Shown piece after piece: positions 10,389 through 19,403 of a stretch of DNA of 40,390 bases. The stretch is from Folioceros fuciformis. Its lineage: Eukaryota; Anthocerotophyta; Anthocerotopsida; Anthocerotales. The stretch's first letter is position 1; every line of letters starts with the position of its first letter. A model generated the notes under the pieces. It was not told the DNA's origin, did not search any database, and saw only the letters and a list, made by a program, of their open reading frames with translations. The translations under genes and the position numbers were made by a program. The stretch lies in assembly GCA_049999805.1 (NCBI GenBank), contig JBNGIO010005880.1, positions 1 to 40,390 of the forward strand, in the 5' to 3' direction.

Positions 10389-13300
10389 ATGGCTACGGTA
10401 TGGCAGTGGGATCCGGTATGGAGGGAACAAAGTGGTGGGTGTACGAGGATTCTACGACGAGCTCCCGCTCACTGCACTTCGAGGATTCAATTGCTGGGAA
10501 ACAATCGAGCCTGCAGGTGCAACAGTGTAAGGAGCATTGCATCTCCACTTCCGACAGAAAGTGTGGGTGGGGAAGGACTTTACAGCGGTGGTGGTCGCCA
10601 GGAGCAGGAGCGTTTGTGGAAACAACTTTTTCTGGAGCCTACCATGTGGTGGGACAACAGACGAGACAGGAAGAGCTCCCGTTCGCCTGACTTCCGGCGT
10701 AAGGGTTCTGGGGAGGTCCTCTGGTTAAACAGCACTTACAAGCCTGCTTGGGTGGATGAGCAGCTTGTGTCTTTGGATATGCAGATGGGTCATGGTGCTT
10801 CTCCTTCCAAATCCAACTCCACGAATAACGGGCCTGAGTCTGGAAGGCGTTCGGGATCGGAAATGGGTGTCGTAACGCCTGGAACCGTAAGCATGTTATG
10901 TCAGCAGGGGAAGCTCACTGAGGCCGTTGGAGCCCTGGAATCCCTGGCTCAGACAGACTATGTTATTTCCCAGTCTCTGTTGTACACTGTGCTGAAGTTG
11001 TGTGCAGCCAATAAGGATCTGGTTGTGGGACGACGAGTTCATGACATCACTGTCAAACTTGGGTACGAGTCGGATGCGTACTTGGGGAACCATATTTTGC
11101 GCATGTATGCATCTGGAGGTAGGTTACAGGAGGCGATGGATGTGTTCACCAGGGTGGGGAAACCAAATGCCTACGTGTGGGGTTCCATAATTTCCGCACA
11201 TGCTAAACATGGTAAGCCCACCAAGGCCATACAATTATACCATGAGATGCGTAGGTCGGGTGTGAAGGCGGATGCTCACGTCTTTGTAGCTGCCCTGCAA
11301 GCTTGTGCATTTTCCGCTGACTTGGAATCTGGCAGAAAAGTGCACGATGATGTTTTGCACAGTGACGTTCCTCCTAACTTGTTTGTTGGTACCTGCTTGG
11401 TGGACATGTATGCAAAATGTGGCCAACTGGAAGATGCACGCCTGGCATTTGACAGCTTGCCCAAAAAAAATGTAGTGGCTTGGACGGCCCTCATCGCTGG
11501 ATATACACAGCAAGGGCTCGGTCAAGAGGCACTTGTTCTGTATGAACAAATGGAGCAGGAAGGCCTGTTTGTGGCTAACGATGTTACTTTTGCTTGCCTT
11601 CTCAAGGCTTGTGCAAGCACCGGTGCCATAAAGAAGGGTAGGCAGCTACACTCACGGATTGTTGAAAGTCGACAGCTGGATAACATAGTGTTGGGCAACT
11701 GCCTGGTGGACATGTATGCAAAATGTGGCGAACTGAAAGATGCACTCCAGGTTTTCGAAAGCTTGGCGAGAAAGGATGTGGTGACTTGGACAGCGCTGAT
11801 TGCTGGGTATGCACAGCAAGGGCTCGGGCAAGAGGCGCTTGTCGTGTATGGAAAAATGGAGCAAGAGGGCCTGAGTGTGGCTGACCATGTTACTTTTGCT
11901 TGCCTTCTGAAGGCTTGTGCTAGCACTGGTGCCTTACAGATGGGCAAGCAGTTGCATTCACAGATTGTGGAACGAGGACAGCTGGATAACCTTCTGGTGG
12001 GCAACGGCCTGGTTGACATGTATGCAAAATGTGGGGAACTGGAATGTGCACGCCAGGTATTTGAAAGCTTGACCAACAAGGATGTGGTAACATGGACGGC
12101 GCTGATCGCCGGGAATGCACAGCAAGGGCGCAGTCGGGAGGCGCTTGTTCTGTACGGACAAATGAAGGAGGAGGGCTTTATTGTTCCGAACCATATAACA
12201 TTTGCTTGCCTTCTGAAGGCCTGTGCAAGCGCTGACGCCTTACCGATGGGCAGGCAGCTGCACTCACAGATTGTGGAGCGAGGACAGTTAGACAACTTGC
12301 AGGTGGGGAACTGCCTGGTGGACATGTATGCGAAATGTGGGGAACTAGAATGTGCGCGCCAGGTTTTTGAAAGCCTGGCCTCAAAGGATGTGGTGACATG
12401 GACGGCCTTGATTGCTGGGTATGCTCAGCAGGGGCTGGGCGAAGAGGCACTTGTCCTGTATGGGCAGATGGGGCAGGAGGGCTTGATTCTGGCCAACGAT
12501 GTTACTTTTGCTTGCCTTCTGAAGGCCTGTGCAAGCACTGGTGCCTTGCAGAATGGCAGGCAACTGCACTCACTGATTGTTGAAAGAGGACAGCTGGACA
12601 ACACAGTGTTGGGTACCTGCCTGGTGGACATGTACGTAAAGTGCGGTGAAATGGAGGATGCACGCCAGGTTTTTGACGGGTTGGCCTCCAAGGACGTGGT
12701 GACTTGGAATGCGCTGATTGCTGGCTACGCAAATCATGGCCTTGGTCAAGAGGCGCTGGCGGTGTACGCACAAATGGAGCAGGAGGGCCTGACTTTGGCT
12801 GACCATGTTACGTTTGCTTGCCTCCTGAATGCCTGTGCTAGCGCTGGTGCCTTACAAATGGGCAGGCATCTGCACTTGCAGATTGTCGAAAGGGGCCAGC
12901 TAGATAACGTACTGGTGGGCAACTGCTTGGTGGACATGTATTCAAAATGTGGCGCACTGGAAGATGCACGCCAGGTTTTCAACAGCCTGTCCACGAAGGA
13001 TGTGGTGACATGGAATGCCCTCATAGCCGGGTGTGGTAGCTGTGATGAAGGTCACAACGCACTCACTTGTTTCGAGGGGATGTTGGCCGCCGGCATTCAG
13101 CCCACTGAGGTTACCTTCACCTGCCTTTTAGTAGCATGCAGTCACGGGGGACTGGTGCAAGAGGGTCGCAAGCACTTCAATTCCATGGCTGAAACGTATG
13201 GCATCAAACCTACTCTAGAGCACTACGTCTGCATGATTGATCTGCTTGGACGTGCAGGCCATCTAGAGGAGGCAGAGAACATGCTATTGTCATCCGAGAG

Positions 13301-13916
13301 CCAAACTAATGTTGTGGGGTTGACGTCTTTGCTGACTGCCTGCAAAAGTTACGGTGACGTCGAGAGGGCGTCGCGGTGTTTTGCAATCCTTGTCAGGCTG
13401 GACCCCCAGAGGGCGTCCCCTTACGTGCTCATGGCCAATGCCTACGCCGACGCGGGTATGTGGACCGATGTGGACAGGATTGAGAAACAGAGAACGGCAG
13501 CAGGAGCTAACAAGAAGCCTGCTGTAGCGGGCATCGAAGTGAAGAAGCAGGTACATACTTTCGTGGTGGGAGACAACAGAGAAGATCTGGCTGTCAAGGT
13601 AGAGAGCACCAGTGCTCGTGTGAGGCAGGAAGGCGGGCACGTACCACAGACAAAGCTGGTGTTGAAGTCCATGTCGGAGAAGGGAAAGGAAGATGCGCTT
13701 TGCGGCCATGCGGAGAAGCTAGCTCTTGCGTTTGGTCTGTTGAACACACCCAGTGGCGCACCCCTCCTGGTAACCAAAAATCTGCGCATGTGCAGTGACT
13801 GCCACAGTTCCACGGCCATCATGTCAAGGATCGAAAGGAGAGACATAGTCGTAAGGGACGGGTACCGCGTGCATCGATTCACAGGCGGCCATTGCAGCTG
13901 TAGTGGTCGACCGTGA
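10389..13916 (+). CDS. PPR RNA-editing factor with DYW:KP domain
   Basis: Intronless frame of 1175 codons from an ATG at 10389. Residues 1-55 are Arg-rich and poor in acids, as in an organellar targeting peptide. A conserved linker (WWDNRRDRKSS, residues near 85) precedes P-L-S PPR motifs from about residue 165 to 965. E1 and E2 follow, then a deaminase-like domain. The PG box is replaced by KKPAVAGIEV (KKP at 1042-1044), and the chain ends CSC-SGRP instead of DYW. Zinc and catalytic residues are intact: HAE at 1107-1109, CSDC at 1135-1138, His1162, and CSC at 1169-1171. These are hallmarks of the DYW:KP class, associated with U-to-C editing in hornworts, ferns and some lycophytes, so a mitochondrial or plastid U-to-C editor is the inferred role. 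It is closely related to the gene at 22268 but has three extra 102-residue triplets. Confidence 0.95.
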   Translation: MATVWQWDPVWREQSGGCTRILRRAPAHCTSRIQLLGNNRACRCNSVRSIASPLPTESVGGEGLYSGGGRQEQERLWKQLFLEPTMWWDNRRDRKSSRSPDFRRKGSGEVLWLNSTYKPAWVDEQLVSLDMQMGHGASPSKSNSTNNGPESGRRSGSEMGVVTPGTVSMLCQQGKLTEAVGALESLAQTDYVISQSLLYTVLKLCAANKDLVVGRRVHDITVKLGYESDAYLGNHILRMYASGGRLQEAMDVFTRVGKPNAYVWGSIISAHAKHGKPTKAIQLYHEMRRSGVKADAHVFVAALQACAFSADLESGRKVHDDVLHSDVPPNLFVGTCLVDMYAKCGQLEDARLAFDSLPKKNVVAWTALIAGYTQQGLGQEALVLYEQMEQEGLFVANDVTFACLLKACASTGAIKKGRQLHSRIVESRQLDNIVLGNCLVDMYAKCGELKDALQVFESLARKDVVTWTALIAGYAQQGLGQEALVVYGKMEQEGLSVADHVTFACLLKACASTGALQMGKQLHSQIVERGQLDNLLVGNGLVDMYAKCGELECARQVFESLTNKDVVTWTALIAGNAQQGRSREALVLYGQMKEEGFIVPNHITFACLLKACASADALPMGRQLHSQIVERGQLDNLQVGNCLVDMYAKCGELECARQVFESLASKDVVTWTALIAGYAQQGLGEEALVLYGQMGQEGLILANDVTFACLLKACASTGALQNGRQLHSLIVERGQLDNTVLGTCLVDMYVKCGEMEDARQVFDGLASKDVVTWNALIAGYANHGLGQEALAVYAQMEQEGLTLADHVTFACLLNACASAGALQMGRHLHLQIVERGQLDNVLVGNCLVDMYSKCGALEDARQVFNSLSTKDVVTWNALIAGCGSCDEGHNALTCFEGMLAAGIQPTEVTFTCLLVACSHGGLVQEGRKHFNSMAETYGIKPTLEHYVCMIDLLGRAGHLEEAENMLLSSESQTNVVGLTSLLTACKSYGDVERASRCFAILVRLDPQRASPYVLMANAYADAGMWTDVDRIEKQRTAAGANKKPAVAGIEVKKQVHTFVVGDNREDLAVKVESTSARVRQEGGHVPQTKLVLKSMSEKGKEDALCGHAEKLALAFGLLNTPSGAPLLVTKNLRMCSDCHSSTAIMSRIERRDIVVRDGYRVHRFTGGHCSCSGRP
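11469..12998 (+). repeat. 306-bp coding tandem repeat, five units
   Basis: The boundary codons for KDVVTW (KNVVAW in the first) recur at 11469, 11775, 12081, 12387, 12693 and 12999, exactly 306 bp apart. Each interval is one P1-L1-S1 triplet of 102 residues. The units are highly similar at DNA level, which indicates recent unequal exchange or strong homogenisation. Under the standard PPR code the fifth and last residues of the P1 motifs read T/N, T/D, T/N, T/N, N/D and of the S motifs mostly N/D, so the copies are not fully redundant in predicted base choice. Confidence 0.93.
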
Positions 13917-14139
13917 GAGTGGTAAACAACCAGCCAAAGCTCGTTGCAGTGTTTTTTTGTCTGTGATCTATGTCTACCCCTGGCATTCTGGAAACAGCGA
14001 GCATTCTCAAAAATTCTTTTTCAGTGTGGCTTTTTCCCACGGAGTCTCAGTAACTTCCTGAGTCTTCTCGTCGTGCATTTGTTGTTTGTATCATTTGTTT
14101 CTCAAAGTCTCTTCCTCGTTTCTCGATGTCTGCCTGTTA

Positions 14140-14336
14140 GATGGTCTATCACTTCTCTCTGTCCCTTCCTCGTTTCTCAATGTCTCCATCTTGTTTCTCA
14201 ATGGTAGATGGGTGTATCATTTCTCTCTGTCCCTTCCTTTTTTCTTTGCAATGTTAGATGTGCGTATCGTTTCTTCTTTTCCTGATAGCTTGCCTATTGT
14301 TTCTCAATGTTTCTTCGTGATAGACTGTCTATCATT
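14140..14336 (+). repeat. Pyrimidine-rich imperfect tandem repeat
   Basis: Three to four diverged copies of a 50-70 bp unit that begins with a tagatg-like segment, continues through a T/C-rich stretch, and ends around tttctcaatg. The block starts about 220 bases after the PPR stop and ends exactly where PPR-like sequence resumes at 14337. Confidence 0.6.
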
Positions 14337-14975
14337 TCAACTGGAGGATGCACGGCACGTCAGGTGTTGGAAAGCTTGGCTTCAAACGATGTGGTGACAT
14401 GGACGGCTCTGGGCAAGGGACCAGGGCTGGGGAAGGCGGCTCTTTGTTGTTTTCGGACAAATGGAGCAGGAGGGTCTGATTCTGACTGACCATGCTACTT
14501 TTGCTTGCCTTCTTGAGGCGTGTGCCTTGCAGATGAGCAGGCATCGGCACTCACGGATTATCGGAAGAGGCCAGCTGGATAACGTACTGTTAGGCAACTG
14601 CCCGGCGGACTTGTACTCAAAATGTGGTGCGTTGGAAGATGCACTCCGGGTTTCTGGCTGCTGGTCTGTGAAGGATGTGGTGACATGGAATTCCCTGATA
14701 GCTGGGTGTGGTGCCTGTGACAAAGGCCACAGAGCACTATCTTGTTTTGAGGAGATGGTATCTCTGGTGTTCAGCCTGGTGATGTTACGTTTACTTGCCT
14801 TTTGGTAGCATGCAGTCATGAGAGACTGGTGAACCCCCCGGGGGTCGCAAGCACTTCAATTCTATGGCTGAAGAACCGAAGCAACGATGTGTGACGTCTT
14901 TGCTGCTGGTTGCCTGCAGAAGTCCCGTGGATATGGAGGGGACAAGCAACCCGTGTTCAGAGCAGGGCACTTGGA
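14337..14975 (+). pseudogene. Broken copy of the DYW:KP PPR gene
   Basis: Sequence closely matching the last two triplets and the start of the E region of the upstream PPR gene (about 12650-13370), but disrupted. The first S motif is split by a frameshift, the following P1 is shortened, the L motif lacks several residues (EACALQMSRH), and a later shift breaks the frame near 14790. After a segment parallel to 13131-13190 there is a deletion of roughly 120 bases, and homology resumes at the CVTSLLLVACRS-like segment near 14890 and fades by about 14975. No DYW domain follows. An open frame of 115 codons at 14461-14808 is the longest surviving piece. Its tandem position suggests a partial downstream duplication of the neighbouring gene. 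Confidence 0.9.
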
Positions 14976-15230
14976 TTGTCAGTCATATTTATTTATTTCC
15001 AATGTAGATATCGTGTATCGCAGTAATAAATTATGCATTTGAACGAGGAAGGCAGAAGGCTATGCACTTTTCCAGACCCGCAAGGCGAGAAACAAAAAAG
15101 ATAAAAAGCACAACATGCGCGATGAACCCGGTTCTCCATTTCTAGTAGGATGGGGGCTATTTTGTGGGAGGAGAGATTGGTTTCCCTAACACTGTAGCGC
15201 ACCGTTCTGGTTTGAGCCTGGAGCGTGGCC

Positions 15231-16185
15231 ATGGCTGCCGTTTACGGCAGCAGCACTGTGCCTGCAAGCGTGAGAGCGTCGGACAGCAGCTTCCTGTGCG
15301 GTGAGCGCCTAGCCAGCGTCCCCTGCAACGCGTCATGGAAGCCCTGTGCGGCGGGGGCTGCATTGCTGCCCGTGGTGTGCAAAGAATCGCGAATCGGGAA
15401 GCGCCCGATCGAGGTTCCCAAGACTGTGTCGGTCACCTTGGACGGCCAGATGCTGGCGGTGAGCGGGCCGCTCGGTCAGCTCTCCATCACCTACCCTCGG
15501 GAGGTGAAGGTGGAGAAGGATGAAGCTAATTTCCTCAACGTGGCTCGCGCGCTGGACACCAGGAGGGCCAGGCAGATGCACGGTTTGTTCCGGTACGCGT
15601 TTTCTTCCACCGCTTCCTGCCTGTTTCCCGGGATTGTGATGGGGATGGGGATGGAATGTGTGTTGTTTTCCGAGGTACTGATTTGCTCTGGCCTGTCCGG
15701 ATTCAGGTTGCTGTGAGAGTGGCGTGGAATGTGTGTGTTTTTTCTGAGTTGTCCCCTGGCCCGATCGGATTCAGGTTGTGACGAGAATGGTATGGAATGT
15801 GTGTGTTTTTTCCGAGTTACCGACTTGCCCTGGTCCGGCCTGGTTCAGGACGCTGACGGACAACATGGTCATCGGCGTGTCCAAGGGCTTCGAGAAGAAG
15901 CTGCAGCTCATCGGCGTAGGTTACCGAGCTGCGGTGGAGAAGACCGAGCTCGCTATGAACCTCGGATTCTCGCACCAAGTCCGGCTCACCATTCCAGAAG
16001 GGATTACCGTGAAGGTGGAGGATAACACCAGGATATCCATCTCCGGGCGGGATAAATGCGCCGTCGGGGATTTCTCTGCTGCCATCCGGAAGTGGAGGCC
16101 GCCGGAGCCGTATAAGGGCAAGGGGATCAAGTATTCGGATGAGGTCATTAGGCGGAAGGAGGGTAAGGTTGGCAAGAAGAAGTAA
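15231..16185 (+). CDS. rpl6: Plastid 50S ribosomal protein L6
   Basis: Two exons, 15231-15592 and 15849-16185, encode 232 residues. The split Arg codon (CG plus G) sits within [11 protein letters not shown]. Residues 1 to about 51 are Ala/Ser-rich, a typical chloroplast transit peptide. The mature part starts near residue 53 with [11 protein letters not shown] and carries L6 signatures [20 protein letters not shown], the [15 protein letters not shown] segment, and [16 protein letters not shown] near the end. L6 is a large-subunit protein near the sarcin-ricin loop and factor-binding site. I chose the ATG at 15231 because the frame upstream has only a GTG at 15225. The bacterial-type sequence plus transit peptide favours plastid over mitochondrial L6. 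The intron is unusual: its 3' end is present in three tandem copies. Confidence 0.95.
15653..15848 (+). repeat. Triplicated intron 3' end in the L6 gene
   Basis: Three consecutive copies of a 68-74 bp segment, beginning at about 15653, 15726 and 15794. Each starts ggaatgtgtgt, runs through a T-rich tract, and ends in TTCAGG, with CAG at 15704-15706, 15772-15774 and 15846-15848. Only the third acceptor continues the L6 frame. Splicing to either of the first two would add one or two codons and then TGA. Confidence 0.9.
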
Positions 16186-16467
16186 CCTTAGTATAAGGAA
16201 AGAATGGGCTTTTCAAGTTTTTGTCCTTTTCAGTTAGCCATTATAGATGTGGCTATGGCTATTGCCGTTGCTGCTGCCTCTTCTTCTGCTGGTTTGGGTA
16301 CGTTAGTACTGGTCGTCGGCACAAAGGAATGCCGATATCTGAGATATCCTGAATGATTATGTAAAGGTGTCAGAAACAAGGCCTGCTCAGCTCTGCCGAA
16401 CAAGCTACTGAGCAGATTTGTAAAATGTGAAAGAAAGCTCATAGTTACGGCACTGATTCGTACTTCT

Positions 16468-17915
16468 TCACTTCTCTTGGGCGATGGGGTAGACCAAAAT
16501 GCGAGGAAGCAGCACGGACCCGATCCATAGCTGGCCATCCTTCTCCTCTACTTCGCTTACCAACTTGGTAGTGGCGCCTATACTATCCTCCAGCACCTCC
16601 AGCACGTTCCCGTCCTCGTCGAACTTCATGATCATGGCGTGTGGCCTTCCCATCATTGTCAAGTAGAAGTACTTGATCGGGATGGGGAGCTTGAGAATGA
16701 AGGCCCGCAGTTGCGGGTAGTCGGCCAAGAAGAGCACAAGCTTTCTCAGCCTGGCGTGGATTGCTACCCAGAAATGGCCCTCCTTGTTCCGGCGGACGTT
16801 GTCAGGGAAGCCGGGCAGGTTTGCGAAGACTTCGGCTGTAGCAGCTTTGGGACCCTTCAGCCAGTACTTCCATAGCCTGCCCACATTCGATCTCAGCAGA
16901 AGAACAAGCAGAATTGAAGCGTTGCGGAGGAGCAGGAGAGATGGGTTGACCTTGCGGTTGAGGATTCAGCCATGATGAGGAAAGAAGCATCCCTGCTGAC
17001 TGCAAGTCCGTTGGCGAACTGAAGGCCCTGGAGCAGAACCTTCGTCTCTTTTGTGGCGGGATCGTAAGACAGCAGGCGCCCGGTGTTGTCTCCGCTTAAG
17101 ATGGACACGGAAAACTGCCTGCAATGTGAAGGAATGGAGCTGAGGCCTTGCTGAAGTAAAAAGCTTGCTCGGGGTCATAGGGGGTGAAGGAGTGCATCAT
17201 GGCCTCACCTTCTCTGATACTTGGAGCTGCTGACTGTGAAGTAAAACTTCCCATCGTCACCAAAATCCACGTCGTTGGTGAGCGCGAAAGGCACACCCTC
17301 GGCCTCCGTGACAAGAGGTGTGGCCAAGCCACCCTCAGGGCCAACAGACAGCAGGCCGTTGTAAGCATCTGCGATGACGAGCTCTCCGGTTTGAGGATGG
17401 AACCTCAGGCCTAGAGGTCGCCCGCAGATGTGCTCTGCCGCCAAGTTGAGAGCTGGCGGCTGCTTGGGTGCACATTCACTAGTTCTGAAGTCGAGAAACA
17501 AACAAGCAACAGCTCAGAACAACTCCGCTCAAACCAGCTCTCACGGTGCAGCACATCTCACGCACCGATTTGGAGATGTGAGGGCGAATTCCGTCCACCC
17601 TATCTCCGGGCCATCCCATCTCACCACCCGACCATCAGCGATCCCAGTGTAGGGCCCTCTCCCGGCGGAATCGAACGCCAGGCTCTCAGGCCCGATAACC
17701 TCATTTTGGGACCAGACTTCCGCATCCTTCAACTTTTGGTGTTCGTCTACGATGTTATGGATCCTGTCCCCTGCTGGCGGGAGTTCCATAGGCAGGGCCT
17801 TAAAATCTGGGATTCCTGCAATGGGACTGAGCTGAAGAGGGTCCAGTCCTACAAACAACGCCACAACAGCGGCGATCAACGCTCCGGACCTGCACACCCA
17901 TCTCCCTGCCCCCAT
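16468..17915 (-). CDS. Strictosidine-synthase-like protein
   Basis: Four phase-consistent exons on the minus strand (17915-17566, 17484-17209, 17118-16951, 16876-16468) give 400 residues, the usual length for the family. The N-terminus has a hydrophobic anchor or signal segment (ALIAAVVALFVGL). The body is the six-bladed beta-propeller typical of strictosidine-synthase-like and adipocyte plasma-membrane-associated proteins: GPESLAFDSAGRGPYTGIAD, CGRPLGLRFHPQTGELVIAD, the GRLLSYDPATKETKVLL strand, FANGLAVSRD, and KYWLKGPKA followed by FANLPGFPDNVRRN and GHFWVA. Most family members are not alkaloid synthases, and this lineage is not known to make strictosidine, so a hydrolase-like or unknown secretory-pathway role is more likely. 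It is convergent with the L6 gene, with 282 bases between stop codons. Confidence 0.93.
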
Positions 17916-19079
17916 TTAGTATCGGCTGCCCGTTTCAGGCTGGGCACTGTCACTTCACAGTAGCAGCGAAGCTTCCGAGGCTTGCAGCAATGCAGCCGTC
18001 TTGCCCAAATCTCACGTGGCCAGGCCCGCACTCATTCGCCGTGCCGGATTGCTCTACCAGCACCCTCGTATGGACACCACCGGCCACAGCGCCGATGTGG
18101 TATTCCAGGTGTGCTAAGGAGAGTACGCGCGAAACGGCTGTCCNNNNNNNNNNNNNNNNNNNNNNNNNNNNNNNNNNNNNNNNNNNNNNNNNNNNNNNNN
18201 NNNNNNNNNNNNNNNNNNNNNNNNNNNNNNNNNNNNNNNNNNNAAGTACTACACACCACTCACCCCATCTTGCTTTTCACAAACAAGCGTTGTTGTCTTG
18301 CAGAGGGCAGGTCGTTCAAGAGCGTACCCAAGCCCTATGTTCGTCCGAAGGCAGGTCTCTGTGTGCGGTGACTTCCGCGCAAGCAGCAGTAACTCACGCC
18401 CCCGCAGCGGGTCACGCAGGAAGGTCCGCCTGCAAGCCGTTCCGCCGGGTTTAAGAGAGGCCTGACCTTCCAAGCCCCGTGGAACGTGGCCACCTAGGCC
18501 AGAAATGCGCGCCCTGCTATTGAGCTTGCAAAGCGGGCCGCGCAAGGGGCAGTCTACCCGCGGCGCGCTCAATCTGCGGTGACGCAGCTTCGCGATACTG
18601 TGTCTCACATTCTCTGGTTGAAGTCGAGGTTCAGCTCACGAGATTTCGTGGTACCAGCTTCTTCATCACTTTGCTTCACAAAGCGATGCACCGGCCACCA
18701 GCTACTTTAAATTCGTTGCGTATGTACTTGCACGACGGAAATATCGTTCACGACCTGCCTGTCACTCTTCGTGAAGTTAGGTGAGGGTTGGCAGGGAAGG
18801 CCGAGGAGAACTTCGTGGGGAAAGAACTGAGTCGGTGAAAGGAGGGTGAGGGGTAACATACGCGCCTGACAGGGAAGAGGAGGATTTGAGCCTCCGCGAC
18901 GAACACAGGTGAGTGGAGAAGGCGAGGAACGGCAGGATCTTTGCAGTGGTGAGAAGAAGTAGCCGTGAGAAGCAGAAAGCAGAGGTGAGGAGGAAGCACC
19001 CCTGTTGGATGGTGGAGTGGTTGGACTTCAGTCCTTCCTCCTGGGCTCCAGTCGACTCGCTGGTCTTCTTCTCTGAGGT
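17916..19079. other. Intergenic region with assembly gap
   Basis: This stretch lies upstream of the strictosidine-synthase-like gene and downstream of the minus-strand PPR gene. It contains a 100-N gap and GC-rich sequence at 18380-18600. I see no convincing protein similarity or RNA gene; open frames that cross the gap are artefacts. Confidence 0.5.
18144..18243. other. Assembly gap (100 N)
   Basis: Exactly 100 N, the conventional placeholder for a gap of unknown size, so true distances across it are unknown. Confidence 0.99.
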
Positions 19080-19205
19080 CTCCATTAATACAGATCTGTG
19101 ACATAAACCCATATGCTCCGGCATTTGTGGGTTGCAGATGCACCAGTTGCGAAATCAACATTTCCTCTTCAACATCCGCAGTGAGCTATACCCAAGACCT
19201 GATCT
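19080..19205 (-). pseudogene. PPR E1-motif relic
   Basis: On the minus strand one frame reads DVEEEMLISQLVHLQPTNAG then AYGFMSQICINGD. This aligns with the E1 motif of the neighbouring PPR genes (GDVERAS, ILVRLDP, PYVLMANAYADAG). The flanking PG-box and DYW parts are absent or unreadable. It lies just beyond the 3' end of the minus-strand PPR gene, which has its own E1, so it is probably the remnant of a separate PPR copy. Confidence 0.55.
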
Positions 19206-19403
19206 CGAGGTAGATGCGGATCAGTGTCAACGTATAGGACCATGTTTCTGTGTCCGACATCTGAACTGTACGGGAGACCAATGGAAGCATCTTGTCCCTG
19301 TTGTTTGGCGCTTGAGGACTCCTTCCTTGGACCTTTAACATCACTAGAAAAAGGGGCCTGTGACGAGCCCAAATGGGACAAAATCATACCCTTGTTTCAC
19401 TAT

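Noticed and set aside
14461-14808. 115-codon frame as an independent small PPR gene.
   Set aside because: It is the longest open piece of a frameshifted copy of the upstream PPR gene.
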